This document shows positions 47,272 to 55,393 of a stretch of 64,000 nt of DNA, piece after piece; positions within the stretch are counted from its first letter, which is position 1, and every line of letters begins with the position of its first letter. A model generated the notes under the pieces. It did not search any database. It was given only the letters and a program-made list of their open reading frames with translations, and was not told the origin of the DNA. Source of the DNA: Symbiobacteriaceae bacterium (GTDB lineage: Bacteria > Bacillota > Sulfobacillia > Symbiobacteriales > Symbiobacteriaceae). The DNA lies in assembly GCA_029239785.1 (NCBI GenBank), contig JARBUG010000006.1, positions 1 to 64,000 on the forward strand, read 5' to 3'. The translations under genes and the position numbers were made by a program.

Positions 47272-48111
47272 ATGGACAAGGCGCTCTGGCGATCGATTAG
47301 CGAGCGTGACTTCGCCGTTCCCGAGGGGCACACCGCCGCGGAATACCTGCCGGCACTGTTCGAGGGGCTCGGCGCCCTTGACCCGGAGCTCCGCGACCAC
47401 CTCTGTCTGGAAGTGCTGTGGTCGTGGATCGATGCCGGGCGGTTCAGTACCGCCAAACTGCGGCAAATCGCACACCAGATGGTGACCAACCTTACGGTGG
47501 GGATCGGGGAGACGCAGGGGTCAGCGGTTTTCCTGCGTACCTTCTCGGTGCTGATTCTGGGCGCCGTGGTTGCCTACGACACCAGTCACCGGGTCCTGTC
47601 CGGGGCCGAGGTGCGGCACATTCTGGGCGAGGGCCTGGCCTACCTGGCTGCCGAGCATGACCTGCGCGGCTACGTGCCTGTCATGGGCTGGGCCCATTCC
47701 GTGGCACATACAGCGGACCTGCTGACGGCCTTGGCCGGCCACCCCGAACTGGGCGCCGCCGACCTGGAAGAGCTCCTCTATGCCATGTCGGACAAGGTGC
47801 TGTCGCCCACCCGGCAGGCGCTGGTTGAGAACGAAGGGTTCCGCCTGGCCCGGGCGGTGGTAGCCATTTTGAAGCGCAACCTGTTGCCCGTGGAGCGGGT
47901 TGTTGCCTGGCTGGATCGCATAGCGGGTACAGAGCCACGCCGCAAGACCTTTGTGGTGGGACAAGATAACGCCCGGTACCACAACACAGAGCAGTTTCTG
48001 GCCTCCCTGCACCTGATGCTTACATACAAGGAGATACCCGCGGGTGTGCCGGAGGCCGTGCTGCCTGCCATTCACCGAGCGCTGAAATCCTTTGTACCTA
48101 ACTTCCTATAG
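47272..48111 (+). CDS. DUF2785-family protein
   Basis: A 279-residue all-helical protein: LCLEVLWSWIDAGRFSTAKL, FLRTFSVLILGAVVAYDTSH and VPVMGWAHSVAHTADLLTAL are typical of DUF2785, a family of unknown function. No signal peptide. ATG 47272 follows GGGGGAAGCAGAG. It stands alone between two small VOC genes. Confidence 0.75.
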   Translation: MDKALWRSISERDFAVPEGHTAAEYLPALFEGLGALDPELRDHLCLEVLWSWIDAGRFSTAKLRQIAHQMVTNLTVGIGETQGSAVFLRTFSVLILGAVVAYDTSHRVLSGAEVRHILGEGLAYLAAEHDLRGYVPVMGWAHSVAHTADLLTALAGHPELGAADLEELLYAMSDKVLSPTRQALVENEGFRLARAVVAILKRNLLPVERVVAWLDRIAGTEPRRKTFVVGQDNARYHNTEQFLASLHLMLTYKEIPAGVPEAVLPAIHRALKSFVPNFL

Positions 48112-48216
48112 ATACCATTTGATGGCAATTCATCCAAATTCGCTGACAGTGAACCTCCACAATTCGACCTTCGACTGGCAATTTTTGCTGTAAGATAGAA
48201 AGTGGAGGTGGAGCGT

Positions 48217-48567
48217 ATGCGGATCAATTCCATGTGGTATCCGATCGCTCAGTGGCTGGCTGCCAAACGGTTTTATGGTGAGCTGTTGGGCCTTACGCAG
48301 ACGCACTGCAGTGATGAAATGGGCTGGGCTGCATACGACACCGGAACCGGTGTGCCACTCTTTTTGGTGCGCAAGCCAAACCGGGCGGGGGTACCGGGCG
48401 GGGCCGTCGTCACCTTTGAGTGCGAGAATGTCGACGAGGTAATCGCACGGCTGAAGCAGGCAGGGGTCAAGGTGGAATCGTCCGGTGCCGAGGGGGACTC
48501 GGTCCGCACCTTCTCCATCTACGATCCGGATGGGAATCTACTTGAACTTTCCGACCCGGTGAAATAG
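48217..48567 (+). CDS. VOC-superfamily protein
   Basis: A 116-residue VOC protein: MRINSMWYPIAQWLAAKRFY ... VVTFECENVDEVIARLKQAG ... FSIYDPDGNLLELSDPVK, a single-module glyoxalase/bleomycin-resistance-like fold. ATG 48217 follows GGAGGTGGAG. No specific substrate is indicated. Confidence 0.85.
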   Translation: MRINSMWYPIAQWLAAKRFYGELLGLTQTHCSDEMGWAAYDTGTGVPLFLVRKPNRAGVPGGAVVTFECENVDEVIARLKQAGVKVESSGAEGDSVRTFSIYDPDGNLLELSDPVK

Positions 48568-48628
48568 GAGATCGGCCTTCGGGGGGCGAAGCCAAAGGGC
48601 ACCAAGCCACCGGGGGAGGCAATCATTC

Positions 48629-48864
48629 ATGCAGGAACGATGGATTCAGAGCAGCGGCGGAGTCAGGCTGCAGGTGCTGGAGCACGGCGACTGGGGAGTG
48701 CCGTTGCTCTTTGTACCGGGCACACCTGGCCCCGCCGCTGATTTTGCGTCAAATATGGTTACCCGCCTGATGTGATCGAAGGCGCCTGGCGGGCCGCCGA
48801 TGAATTGATCGCGCTTGTGAAGGCGCGCCAATATCCATTCGATGGAGGGGTCTTATTACGTTGA
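48629..48864 (+). pseudogene. Remnant of an alpha/beta-hydrolase-like gene with internal deletion
   Basis: ATG 48629 has a good site (GGGGGAGG) and starts like an alpha/beta hydrolase (LQVLEHGDWGVPLLFVPGTP) but stops after 48 codons at 48773-48775. A second frame continues to the next gene (YGYPPDVIEGAWRAADELIA), looking like the C-terminal end of a protein. The pieces are joined near 48750 with most of the middle missing. A genuine 48-residue protein is unlikely. Confidence 0.5.
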
Positions 48865-50240
48865 ACTTGCAGCAATACCTGTCAGAACATCAGCAGGAGC
48901 ATCTGGAGATGGCCTGCCGCCTGATGGCCCAGAAGTCGGTTTCGCCCACCGGCGAGGGAATGGCCGAATGCGCCGCCCTGCTGCGCGGCATGATGGAGGA
49001 CGCCGGCCTGCGCACGGAGGTGCTCAAGACCCCCGGCCATCCGATTCTGTTCGGCGAGATGAATGTGGGCGCCCCCTTCACGGTGCTTATTTACGGTCAC
49101 TACGATGTGCAGCCGCCCGAGCCGCTGGAAGCCTGGGTCTCGCCGCCCTTTGAGCCGACCATTCGGAACGGGCGCATTTACTGCCGGGGCGCCGGCGATA
49201 ACAAGGGCCAGCTTATGGCGAACTTGCTGGCCGTGCGGGCTTTCCACAAGACCGGAGAGAGGCTCCCGGTCAATGTGAAGTTCTGCCTGGAAGGCGAGGA
49301 GGAGTCCTCCAGCGCCAACCTGGCCTGGGCGGTGGAGCAGTACAAGGAAAAGCTCGCCTGCGACATGGTCTACACGGCGGATGGACCGCAGCACGCCTCG
49401 GGGCGCCCCACCGTGCTGCTCGGCGTGCGGGGAATTCAGTATGTCCAGGTCGACTGCGAGGGCGCCGACCGTGACCATCACTCTGGCAACAAGGGCGGGG
49501 CGACGCCGAACCCGGCCTGGTACCTGATGCAGGCGCTCGCCCGGTTCTGGGGCGACTCACCGCATGAGGTGGCGGTTCCCGGGTTTTACGACTCGGTGCG
49601 CCCCGTGACGCCGCTGGAGCAGGCGTTGCTAGACCGGCTCCCCTGGGACCCGGTCGAAACCGCCCGGGGCCTCGGCCTCGCCGATGATCACTTCGCCTCA
49701 ACCACGGCCGCGGAGTTCTATCGGCGAACGCTGATGCGCCCGACCCTGAACATCTGTGGGTTTACGTCAGGCTATGGCGGGCCGGGCTCCAAGACGATCA
49801 TTCCCGCCAGGGCCTCGGCCAAGCTGGACATGCGCCTGGTGGCTGACCAGGACCCGCTCGATATCTACGAAAAGTTCGTCGCCCACCTACAGGCAGTAAC
49901 GGCGGATATGACGGAAGTGCGGTTCACGGTGACCGACCTGGGCAGCATGGCGCCCAGCCGCACGTCGCCGGACCGGCCCGAAGCGCAGGCGGTGGTGCGT
50001 GCCGTGCGCCGGGCATACGGAGAGGAACCGGTAGTCATGCCTTCCCTGGGCGGCTCTCTGCCCGATTACGTTTGGACGCGCATTCTCGGCGTACCAAGCG
50101 TGGTGGTGCCGTACGCCAATCCCGATGAGGACAATCACGCCCCGAATGAGAATATCGCACTAGACTGCTTTTTCAACGGCATCCGGTGCGCGACCGAAGT
50201 CTTTGTCGAACTGGGTAGTATTCGTAGCCCAAAATTGTAG
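48861..50240 (+). CDS. M20-family dipeptidase
   Basis: A 459-residue zinc peptidase: YGHYDVQPPEPLEAWVSPPF (metal His/Asp), GAGDNKGQLMANLLA, CLEGEEESSSANL (catalytic Glu pair), ADGPQHASGRP, and the final metal His in DEDNHAPNENIAL. It matches the CNDP/DapE-like M20 group that cleaves dipeptides. Cytosolic. TTG 48861 follows GGAGGGG; it overlaps the tail of the pseudogene. Confidence 0.93.
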   Translation: MNLQQYLSEHQQEHLEMACRLMAQKSVSPTGEGMAECAALLRGMMEDAGLRTEVLKTPGHPILFGEMNVGAPFTVLIYGHYDVQPPEPLEAWVSPPFEPTIRNGRIYCRGAGDNKGQLMANLLAVRAFHKTGERLPVNVKFCLEGEEESSSANLAWAVEQYKEKLACDMVYTADGPQHASGRPTVLLGVRGIQYVQVDCEGADRDHHSGNKGGATPNPAWYLMQALARFWGDSPHEVAVPGFYDSVRPVTPLEQALLDRLPWDPVETARGLGLADDHFASTTAAEFYRRTLMRPTLNICGFTSGYGGPGSKTIIPARASAKLDMRLVADQDPLDIYEKFVAHLQAVTADMTEVRFTVTDLGSMAPSRTSPDRPEAQAVVRAVRRAYGEEPVVMPSLGGSLPDYVWTRILGVPSVVVPYANPDEDNHAPNENIALDCFFNGIRCATEVFVELGSIRSPKL

Positions 50241-50325
50241 GGTTTTCAGGGCTGGTGTGCATTGTGATCAGCCGCTATGATAGGAAGGTCCCCGGAAGGC
50301 TAATTTCGAGGAGGCTTCTATTACA

Positions 50326-51201
50326 GTGGCTGATAACATTATGCATAACGATTCCTACTCCCCGGTGGAGATCGCCAAGAAGGTGGAGCAGTACGGCATT
50401 ACCAAGGCCAACCTGCCTTTCGCAAAAATGGCCATGCTCGCCGTCATGGCAGGTACCTTTGTTTCCATGGGCGGCATGTTCTACATGACCGTGACCGCCG
50501 ATTGGAAGGGCGGCTTTGGCCTCATGCAGCTGGTTGGCGGCCTCTGCTTTACCCTGGGCCTGCTGCTTTGTGTTGTCGCCGGTGCCGAACTCTTCACAGG
50601 CAACAACCTGCTCTCCATCGCCGCGGCCAATAAGAAGATCACCATCGGACAACTGGTGCGGAACCTGACGATTGTGTGGATCTTTAACTTCGTGGGTTCG
50701 CTGATTATGGTTGGTATGCTGTACTACACCGAGCAGTACGCGCAGGGCGGCGGCGCGGTCGGCGCCCGGGCCCTGTACGTGGGCGCATCCAAGGCTTCGC
50801 TCGCCCCGGGCACCATCTTCATGAAGGGCATTATCGCCAACTTCATGGTTTGCCTGGCGTCGTGGATGGCCTACGCCGGCCGCACGATCGTCGATAAGTT
50901 CTTCGGCATGCTGCTGCCCATCGCTGCGTTCGTGGCGGGCGGTTACGAGCACTCCATCGCCAACATGTTCTTCATTCCCTACGCCATGGTGATCAAGGGC
51001 CATGCTGCGATTGCGGCCATGCCCGGCGTGCCGGTCGAGAAGCTGAAGTACCTGACCCCCGGCTACCTGACCCAGAACCTGATCTTCTCCACCGCCGGCA
51101 ACCTGGTGGGCGGTGCGATTATGGTCGGCCTGGCTTACTGGTTCATCTACTACAAGGCTGATCAGACCACCGATGCCAAGAAGGGCAAGGCGGTCGCCTA
51201 G
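50326..51201 (+). CDS. Formate/nitrite transporter (FocA/NirC family)
   Basis: A 291-residue FNT channel with six TMs; signatures AGAELFTGNNLLS and GYEHSIANMFFIPYA. FNT proteins are pentameric channels for formate, nitrite or hydrosulfide. GTG 50326 follows GAGGAGG. A three-subunit formate dehydrogenase lies ~6 kb downstream on the same strand, so formate import or export is the likely role; intervening genes are unrelated, so they are not one operon. Confidence 0.92.
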   Translation: MADNIMHNDSYSPVEIAKKVEQYGITKANLPFAKMAMLAVMAGTFVSMGGMFYMTVTADWKGGFGLMQLVGGLCFTLGLLLCVVAGAELFTGNNLLSIAAANKKITIGQLVRNLTIVWIFNFVGSLIMVGMLYYTEQYAQGGGAVGARALYVGASKASLAPGTIFMKGIIANFMVCLASWMAYAGRTIVDKFFGMLLPIAAFVAGGYEHSIANMFFIPYAMVIKGHAAIAAMPGVPVEKLKYLTPGYLTQNLIFSTAGNLVGGAIMVGLAYWFIYYKADQTTDAKKGKAVA

Positions 51202-51214
51202 GGTCGGTGTAAAT

Positions 51215-51252
51215 GGGGGCCGGTCTTCGTAACAAGCGAAGGCCGGCCCTTT
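51215..51252 (+). terminator. Terminator of the formate channel gene
   Basis: GGGGCCGGTCTTCG pairs with CGAAGGCCGGCCC (small mismatches), followed by TTTCTC. Confidence 0.75.
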
Positions 51253-51339
51253 CTCATTGCCAACATCTGCGTGATGATGCAGCATCCCGGCGTTCTGTAA
51301 ACTGTAGACAAACCGTATTGCCGGGAGGCTGCTATTTAC

Positions 51340-52557
51340 ATGAAGAAGGCTCTGACCTGCCTCTTGCTGACCGCTTCCCTGTCGCTCCCTGCGCTGCCTG
51401 CCACTGCGGCGGGAGAACCCGGTACCGCCCCGGTGCGCAGCGCTGTCACGATTCGTACGGCGATGGCCGAGCACGGCGTGATGCAGTCGGAGATTTATGC
51501 GTTTACGGCTGCCGCCGGTGACCTGATCATTACCCTGAGCCCCTTGGTACAGGCCCAGCCCGTGCTGCTCATGCTGGAAGACGCCGCCACCGGCGAGGTG
51601 CTGCTGAACCAGGAGTTCAGCCCGGCGTTCCCCCGTGGCACCGTGCGGCTGCCCCGGTCGGGCGCCTATCGGCTGTTGGTGGCCCCGAACCAGGTCGCCG
51701 CGGTCACCCTGAATGCGCTGGACCTGGTGGCGTCGGCCGAGGTGCCGGCGATCGCCATGCCGCCGATCACGCCGTTCGAGGTACGCAACGAGCGCTTCAG
51801 CGTGACACCGCAGCTGCCGAACCCGGACGTGGTCGAGTCGGTGGCGATCGGGCTGAATGGTGAGACGCTGTCGGAAGGCGCCGTGAAGACGGTGGAGATC
51901 GATCCGGCCGCGCTCGGCGACGGGCTCTACACCCTGACGGGGGCCGTTATGGGGACGGCGGGCAATATGGGGCTGACGGCGTCGAAGTTTGTGGTCGACC
52001 GGGTAGACAGCTTCAGCGATGTGGCGCCGACCCACTGGGCCCGCCCGTACGTAGAGGTGATGCATCATGTCGGGGTGGTCAACGGCCGGGGCGCCGGCAC
52101 CTTTGCGCCGGACCAGTCCGTGACCCGGGCCGAGTTTGCCAAAATGCTGGCGCTCACTTTGGGCCGGGAACCGTCCGGCGCATCGGCGGCGCCCGCGTTT
52201 GCGGATGTGCCGGCGGATTTCTGGGGCAAGGCGTATATTGAGGCGCTGGCGGAGTCTGGCCTGATTCGGGGCGAGGAGGTGGACGGCAAGGTCTACTTCC
52301 GGCCGGACCGGACGATTACCCGGGCCGAGGCGGCCACGATTTTGGGCCGGGTGCTGGGCGCCTACGATACGGGGGACAGCGGTGTGATGCCCTTCGCTGA
52401 TGCGAAGGAGGTGCCGGCCTGGGCGGCGCCGGCGGTGGCCATGATGGCCGAGATGGGCTGGATCAAGGGCTTCCCGGACGGCAAGTATTACCCGGGCAGT
52501 ACGTTGAAGCGGGACCAGGCGGCCCGGGTGCTGGCCAACTTCCTGGGCATGCAATAG
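51340..52557 (+). CDS. Secreted SLH-domain protein
   Basis: A 405-residue surface protein: signal peptide (MKKALTCLLLTASLSLPALP, cut after ATAA), a ~200-residue N-terminal region of two beta domains (PPC-like QSEIYAFTAAAGDLIITLSP), then three SLH domains (FSDVAPTHWARPYVEVMHHV, FADVPADFWGKAYIEALAES, FADAKEVPAWAAPAVAMMAE) ending at the C-terminus. Anchors to the wall polymer; no enzyme motif. It is unrelated in its N-terminal part to the SLH protein at 2758-4899. ATG 51340 follows CGGGAGGC. Confidence 0.88.
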   Translation: MKKALTCLLLTASLSLPALPATAAGEPGTAPVRSAVTIRTAMAEHGVMQSEIYAFTAAAGDLIITLSPLVQAQPVLLMLEDAATGEVLLNQEFSPAFPRGTVRLPRSGAYRLLVAPNQVAAVTLNALDLVASAEVPAIAMPPITPFEVRNERFSVTPQLPNPDVVESVAIGLNGETLSEGAVKTVEIDPAALGDGLYTLTGAVMGTAGNMGLTASKFVVDRVDSFSDVAPTHWARPYVEVMHHVGVVNGRGAGTFAPDQSVTRAEFAKMLALTLGREPSGASAAPAFADVPADFWGKAYIEALAESGLIRGEEVDGKVYFRPDRTITRAEAATILGRVLGAYDTGDSGVMPFADAKEVPAWAAPAVAMMAEMGWIKGFPDGKYYPGSTLKRDQAARVLANFLGMQ

Positions 52558-52579
52558 AAAAGGTGGGGGCCGGGGAGAT

Positions 52580-52942
52580 TCACTTCCCCGGCCCCTTGCT
52601 CTTTGCCGTTTTCTTGGCGGTCATGGATTGGTAGCTCTCGGCGATCATGTCCTTGGCCATGTCCAGGCTCGCCTGGTCGGTGATTTGGGCGGTGAGCCAG
52701 CCGAAGCGGCCCACATAGGCCGCGACGCTGACCCCGGGCAGTTGCAGGAACATCTGCCGGTTGTCGGGCAGTGGCTTCGCGGAAATGGTGATGGTGGGCC
52801 GGTCGCCTGACGTGAAGACGAAGGTCTTGCCCTTGATCCGGAAGTCGGTGTGGTCGGCCCAGGGGTGGGCTACTTCCACCTTGTCGAAGGAGAGGCAAAA
52901 CGCCTCAAGCTCGGCCCAGAAGGGTGATTCGGCCATGTCCAT
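52580..52942 (-). CDS. MmcQ/YjbR-family protein
   Basis: A 120-residue CyaY-like-fold protein of the MmcQ/YjbR group: EAFCLSFDKVEVAHPWAD, DFRIKGKTFVFTSGDRPTIT, PGVSVAAYVGRFGWLTAQI. Family members may bind DNA; function is unproven. ATG 52942 behind AGAGAGCGGGG is preferred. It follows the VWA lipoprotein gene on the same strand, ~70 bases after its stop. Confidence 0.8.
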   Translation of the reverse strand: MDMAESPFWAELEAFCLSFDKVEVAHPWADHTDFRIKGKTFVFTSGDRPTITISAKPLPDNRQMFLQLPGVSVAAYVGRFGWLTAQITDQASLDMAKDMIAESYQSMTAKKTAKSKGPGK

Positions 52943-53009
52943 CCCCGCTCTCTGCGTGTCGTTTGAGTACAAATTCTGCTCGAAAGTGAATTTGCCTGCG
53001 GGGGGACCA

Positions 53010-53714
53010 TCAAAGGCTGTGGAATTCGGGACCGTATTCGACCAGTTGGGCGCCCGCCTCGGCAAAGAAGGTCTCCCAGAAGCGGCGGATGGTCAGCACC
53101 TGAGCGGGCTCAATGTGGCCGCCGGCCGCGCTGAGTCCGGCCACGTGGACACGGGTGCCCGCGGGATAGGTGGGCCTGCGGGTGCCGAGGCTTTCCATCA
53201 GCGTCGGAATCTCGTTGTCGGCGAGGGTTTCGAACCGGGCCAGGTCGGAGTCCTCCACCATATCGCTGATGATGCAGATGGTGCCGGGCTGTCCGCCCAG
53301 GAGGTCACGCGCCTGAAGCAGTCCGTCGATGATGGCGGTGCCGAGGGCGGCTTCGGTGCGGGGGGCGGTGAGCAGTGCGTCGACCTTGGTCAGGGCTTCG
53401 TCGCGGGCCTTTTTCATGGCCCGGCCGTGGGTGAACTCGTTGGTGGTGAAGCGGCGGAAGGCCGGGAAGTGAACGTCGACTGCGGCGGTGGCCGTGAGGG
53501 ACGTACTGGAGATTGGCAGCACCATGAGGTGCTCGCCGCCCTTCAGCGAGTCGATGACGGTTTGGACGTACTGGCGGTAGGTGGACGCGACGGCCTCGGT
53601 GCTGCCGGAGAGGTCGACCAGGACGATGACGGGGCGCCCGGCCGGCTGGGCCGCCGGGCTGGCGGTGCAGCCGGTGAGGAGGACGATGGTGATGAGGAGG
53701 AGGAGTTTACGCAT
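53010..53714 (-). CDS. VWA-domain lipoprotein
   Basis: A 234-residue lipoprotein: lipobox VLLTGC (Cys16), then a von Willebrand A fold with the metal-dependent adhesion motif DLSGS in VIVLVDLSGSTEAV, a conserved Thr in AALGTAIIDGLL and an Asp in IISDMVEDSD. It would sit on the outer face of the membrane and bind a metal and a partner. Third gene of a compact operon: its ATG overlaps the end of the upstream gene by eight bases. Partners are unknown, and the genes around are not a known VWA system such as MoxR. Confidence 0.82.
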   Translation of the reverse strand: MRKLLLLITIVLLTGCTASPAAQPAGRPVIVLVDLSGSTEAVASTYRQYVQTVIDSLKGGEHLMVLPISSTSLTATAAVDVHFPAFRRFTTNEFTHGRAMKKARDEALTKVDALLTAPRTEAALGTAIIDGLLQARDLLGGQPGTICIISDMVEDSDLARFETLADNEIPTLMESLGTRRPTYPAGTRVHVAGLSAAGGHIEPAQVLTIRRFWETFFAEAGAQLVEYGPEFHSL

Positions 53715-54312
53715 GCGGCGCCTCCGGGTCGTTCCAGGCGAGGCGCTGGAGTGACTCGGGCACCTCGGGGCGGGGGCGGTTGGCGTCGAGCAGGCCCAGC
53801 GGTGTCCGCCCGTCTTCCCGGGCGCCGACGTTGGCCGTGATGTAGCGCTGCATGTGGGTGTCCGTTTCGTGGCAGATGGCGCTGAGGCGGGCCTGGTAGA
53901 TGCCCCACCGGGCCTGGCGCCTCGCCGCGGCCTGGGCGAGGGCGTCGTGGGCCCGGTTGACCCGGGCCCGGGCCTTTGCCACGGCCCGCTTGGCTTTGGC
54001 GAGGCCGGTTGTGTGCCTGGCCGTGGGTGAGGCGTCTCGCCGGGCCGTCGCAGCCGCAGCCTCCTGCTCGGCCCGGGCCAGCGCCCCGCAGGCCTGCTCG
54101 TAGCGCACCTTGCGCCGGACCCAGGCCGGGAAGAGCGCCTTGTCCTTCCATTTCCAGCTGAGTGCGAGCCGGCGGAGCCGGTTCTGGCCGGCATCGCGCA
54201 GGTAGAGCAGGTAGGGCGGGGGCGTGGGGTCATCGGGCAGGGGAATGGCGTTGCGCCCGTCCCGGCGCCCGTTGCGCTCGGCGCTCCAGCCGAGCAGCCA
54301 ATGGATGATCAT
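53707..54312 (-). CDS. Coiled-coil protein of unknown function (paralogous C-terminus to upstream gene)
   Basis: About 201 residues: an Arg/Lys-rich domain (RRLALSWKWKDKALFPAWVR), a long Ala/Arg helix (about residues 70-150), and a C-terminal block QRYITANVGAREDGRTPLGLLD. The same block, as AYIAANVRARDDNRLPEGLRD, ends the next-upstream protein. No signal peptide; a short hydrophobic start (MIIHWLLGW) is visible. Start uncertain (GTG 54324, TTG 54315 or ATG 54312). Middle gene of the VWA operon. I recognise no family. Confidence 0.65.
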   Translation of the reverse strand: MIIHWLLGWSAERNGRRDGRNAIPLPDDPTPPPYLLYLRDAGQNRLRRLALSWKWKDKALFPAWVRRKVRYEQACGALARAEQEAAAATARRDASPTARHTTGLAKAKRAVAKARARVNRAHDALAQAAARRQARWGIYQARLSAICHETDTHMQRYITANVGAREDGRTPLGLLDANRPRPEVPESLQRLAWNDPEAPHA

Positions 54313-54320
54313 CAAGCTTG

Positions 54321-55340
54321 TCACTCCTTCTCGTCGGGAGGCTGGTGCCAGGGCATTCGCTCATCACGCAGCCCTTCGGGCAGGCGGTTATCGTCGCGGG
54401 CGCGCACGTTGGCGGCAATGTAGGCGTGTACCAGCGTCTTGGTGCGCTGGAGGTGGGCCTCGGCCCGGTGCTGGGCCAGTTCCTGCACCTCTTTGATGCG
54501 CTGGACCGCCGCCAGTTCGAGCCGGCTGATGCGGAGCAGGCGCCAGCGGGCCTTGCCGCTCTGCCGGCGGGCCCGGGCCAGGGCACGGGTCGCCACGCCG
54601 ATTTGATGCGCCAGCGGCTCCACCCGGTGGTGCCAGGCGAGCAGGGCAGCGGCGACCAGGGTCGCACAGCTGACGGCGAAGAGCGCCCAGGTTGCGGCGA
54701 CCGGATTGACCGTAAGCGTGTCGGAGGTCAGGGCGGCCATGGCCGACTCCCGCAGGTAGGCGAGGCTCGCCACGAAGGCGACGCTGCCCAGGAGCAGGAG
54801 CCAGAGAATCGGCTTGACGCTGATGCGCAGGTTGCGGGAGAGGGTGCCGGCGGCGTGGCCGAGGAAGCCCGTGAGTGCGGCGCAAAGGGCGGCCAGCAGG
54901 AACGTGTATGCGGGCGCGAGCCCAAAGGTCGTGAAACTCAGGTAGACGAGGGGGAACTCGAGCGAGCAGAGGCCGGTGACCGCGAGGAGGTAGCCCCAGG
55001 TGGGCAGTCCTTCGCCCATGGGGTTTCCCTGGGCCCGGCGGAGTTCTTCGGCCTGCATGAGGAGGGTCTCACGGCGCTCGACAACCCGGGCCTCGGCGGC
55101 CTCGGCCTTGTGCAGGAGGTCGCTGGCCTGGGCGCCCGCCAGGCGCAGCGCCTCGCGCCGTGCGGCCAGACGGCTCTCGGCGCGGGTGCGGGCCATGGCG
55201 ATGCGCTGGGCCCGGGCCCGGGCGCCGGCCCAGCAGCTCAGGACCCAGGGCGAGGGGTCGGGTCCCCGGGGAATCAGCAGGCTGCCGTCCCGGGCGCCGG
55301 CCCGGGCAGCCTGTAGTTGGAGAAGCCAAAAAGGCATCAC
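54321..55340 (-). CDS. Membrane protein with coiled-coil flanks, unknown function
   Basis: A 339-residue protein: an N-terminal ~100-residue Arg/Ala coiled coil, about four TMs between ~115 and 230 (GYLLAVTGLCSLEFPLVYLS, YTFLLAALCAALTGFLGHAA, PILWLLLLGSVAFVASLAYL, TWALFAVSCATLVAAALLAW), then another helix and the block YIAANVRARDDNRLPEGLRD shared with the next gene. First gene of the operon whose last member is the VWA lipoprotein; GAGGTGA precedes the GTG. No matching family is recognised. Confidence 0.65.
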   Translation of the reverse strand: MMPFWLLQLQAARAGARDGSLLIPRGPDPSPWVLSCWAGARARAQRIAMARTRAESRLAARREALRLAGAQASDLLHKAEAAEARVVERRETLLMQAEELRRAQGNPMGEGLPTWGYLLAVTGLCSLEFPLVYLSFTTFGLAPAYTFLLAALCAALTGFLGHAAGTLSRNLRISVKPILWLLLLGSVAFVASLAYLRESAMAALTSDTLTVNPVAATWALFAVSCATLVAAALLAWHHRVEPLAHQIGVATRALARARRQSGKARWRLLRISRLELAAVQRIKEVQELAQHRAEAHLQRTKTLVHAYIAANVRARDDNRLPEGLRDERMPWHQPPDEKE

Positions 55341-55393
55341 GGTTGGGTATTCACCTCTACCGTAATGCTTGCCGTTATGTCGGCAAGTTAAAC

